Source: Chloroherpeton thalassium ATCC 35110 (GTDB lineage: Bacteria > Bacteroidota > Chlorobiia > Chlorobiales > Chloroherpetonaceae). Taken from it: a DNA stretch of 64,000 nucleotides. The translations under genes and the position numbers were made by a program. How positions within the stretch are numbered: the first letter of the stretch is position 1; every line of letters begins with the position of its first letter. The stretch spans positions 3,144,001 through 3,208,000 of the forward strand of contig NC_011026.1 of assembly GCF_000020525.1 (NCBI RefSeq), written 5' to 3'. This document shows positions 62,924-64,000 of the stretch, one piece after another. The notes below the pieces were generated by a model. The model saw only the letters and a program-made list of their open reading frames with translations. It was not told where the DNA came from and did not search any database.

Positions 62924-64000
62924 TTATTTCACCAACATCATTTTTTTCGTCAGTACATTGCCGTTGAATGAAAGTCGATAGAAGTAAAGCCCACTGGGCA
63001 AATTCGCGCTGTTAAACGTTGCTTGGTGCCGCCCCGATGTTTGGCGTTCATCCACAAGCTTTGCGACTTCTCTTCCCAGCAAATCATATACTTTCAAGCT
63101 AACTTCACCCACTTCCGAGAGGTAGTAGCTAATCACCGTTGTTGGATTGAAGGGATTTGGATAATTCTGATAAAGCTGAAAATCAGCTGGCTGCGACACG
63201 GTTGATTCATAAGCAGAGCTCGTGCCGGTAGTTGCTTCAAACTCAGCAATCACAGGAAGATGGTCGGAGGCTCGCCACAAAGCATCGGCCACACTTGTAG
63301 AGACCGCCGTATTGGCCGTGTTGTTGATATCTTTATTTAGCAAATTACCATCATTTCCAAACGGGGTCATACTGTCTGCCACATATTCAATTCGGCTAGC
63401 GTCATTCAAATTCTGAGAGGTCAAAATAAAGTCAAAGCGGTCGTCGAGGCCACCCGTTGAGCCGCCATCGCCCAGGTCGGTTGTTCGGGTAGATTGCGTA
63501 TGAATCGACGCGTAGGTTGAAGAATTGTGCCACGAGCCAGACGCCAACCAGTCTTTGGCGCGCCCGATGTTATTTGTTTCGTCAGCAATCAATTTTTGAT
63601 AGGCGGGTTCTGCATTATCATACAAGTTTAAATCGCCAACAATAATAAACTCCGAATTTTCCGGCAACTCGTTCAGATAGTTGCGCAATGCGGTCACTTC
63701 TCCAAGTCTGGTTTGCTCGTCACTTTCACTACTCGACGCTTTCAAATGGCAGCTATAAATTCGCAAGGTGTCGCTTCCGATTTTAACAACATATTCCCAA
63801 AGGTAGCGAGGCGAGGTTTGAATCGTGTTTTGAGAAATCAATGAAACCACGTCGTCACGATAAAACAGCATATTATCCATGTCGGGGCCGTTGATATAAG
63901 GCGCTCGTGAAAATGAAATGCTGGTTTCATTTAAAAGTGACAATAATGAATCGGCTGCCGCTTCTTCTTTTATTTCCTGAGTCAGGAAAATATCAGGATT
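62924..64000 (-). CDS. Secreted endonuclease/exonuclease/phosphatase family protein with Por sorting tail, 5' end cut
   Basis: The frame is open through the window edge, so the N terminus lies outside; 358 residues are visible. The EEP (DNase I-like) fold is shown by NPDIFLTQE at the edge, IYSCHLKA, IIVGDLNLYDN and the GGLDDRFDFILTS strand carrying catalytic aspartates and histidine-region residues. The C-terminal 75 residues (LYQNYPNPFNPTTVISYYL, then VSLKVYDLLGREV and SGLYFYRLSFNG) are a type IX secretion (Por) sorting domain, so the protein is exported to the cell surface or medium. It could act on extracellular DNA, phospholipid or phosphoesters. The ATG must lie beyond 64000. Convergent with map. 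Confidence 0.9.
   Translation of the reverse strand, partial: NPDIFLTQEIKEEAAADSLLSLLNETSISFSRAPYINGPDMDNMLFYRDDVVSLISQNTIQTSPRYLWEYVVKIGSDTLRIYSCHLKASSSESDEQTRLGEVTALRNYLNELPENSEFIIVGDLNLYDNAEPAYQKLIADETNNIGRAKDWLASGSWHNSSTYASIHTQSTRTTDLGDGGSTGGLDDRFDFILTSQNLNDASRIEYVADSMTPFGNDGNLLNKDINNTANTAVSTSVADALWRASDHLPVIAEFEATTGTSSAYESTVSQPADFQLYQNYPNPFNPTTVISYYLSEVGEVSLKVYDLLGREVAKLVDERQTSGRHQATFNSANLPSGLYFYRLSFNGNVLTKKMMLVK

Overview
The window is a gene-dense stretch of a bacterial chromosome with no rRNA, tRNA, phage, insertion sequence or CRISPR array that I could see. The organism looks like a member of the Bacteroidetes/Chlorobi group and most likely a green sulfur bacterium close to Chloroherpeton. 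Pointers are a PucC/BCH2-type (bacteriochlorophyll delivery family) transporter, a Por-type (type IX secretion) C-terminal sorting domain, a short RpoD of about 300 residues, split pyruvate carboxylase subunits, a TonB receptor with a carboxypeptidase-like N-terminal domain, Gram-negative lipoproteins and barrels, and moderate GC. The species guess is inference only.

Layout. 1-4.3 kb: a truncated membrane protein, a GAF-GAF-degenerate GGDEF protein, two orphan EutN/CcmL microcompartment vertex proteins and rpoD. 4.6-7.8 kb: an M16 peptidase and a TrkH potassium transporter. 7.8-11.3 kb (minus): an incomplete oligopeptide ABC operon (OppA, OppD) ending in an outer-membrane barrel gene. 11.8-19.5 kb: a tandem receiver protein, an ABC ATPase overlapping rnr (RNase R), and a 1114-residue metallopeptidase-propeller-barrel protein. 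19.5-24.3 kb: an AraC regulator and TonB receptor embedded in a cluster of dispersed repeats, then a methyltransferase. 24.3-34 kb: queF, a GHL10 glycosidase, a two-domain cytochrome c with one CX3CH site, polA and pycAB. 34.2-35.4 kb: a two-gene DUF6978 / DUF1828-DUF1829 cassette of unknown function whose first gene carries a frameshift. 35.4-42.2 kb: yjbQ, tilS, an SDR, arfB, a GNAT protein, a cation/proton antiporter, mscS and a 3-methyladenine glycosylase. 42.4-46.4 kb: parA-parB-DUF5683-dapB-membrane protein operon. 46.7-49.8 kb: the PucC-like transporter and three small lipoproteins. 49.9-54.8 kb: an adenylate cyclase, glgX and malic enzyme. 55.2-58.7 kb: hupSLC uptake [NiFe] hydrogenase. 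58.8-64 kb: a glycosyltransferase, proS, map and a truncated secreted endonuclease/exonuclease/phosphatase protein.

How the genes work together. The metabolic content fits an autotroph: pyruvate carboxylase and malic enzyme link C3 and C4 acids, GlgX mobilises glycogen, and HupSLC feeds H2 electrons to the quinone pool. The most notable observations are: (1) the hydrogenase small subunit has all six cysteines, with exact spacing, of the [4Fe-3S] proximal cluster of O2-tolerant enzymes; (2) the DUF6978/DUF1828-1829 cassette, where the missing C terminus of the first protein is found in another frame ending directly at the second gene's ATG; (3) a family of five dispersed palindromic intergenic repeats; (4) a pair of microcompartment pentamer genes without hexamer shell genes nearby; and (5) a cytochrome with a CX3CH haem site. 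Start codons were moved from the longest reading frame where signal peptides, family N termini or ribosome binding sites pointed elsewhere.
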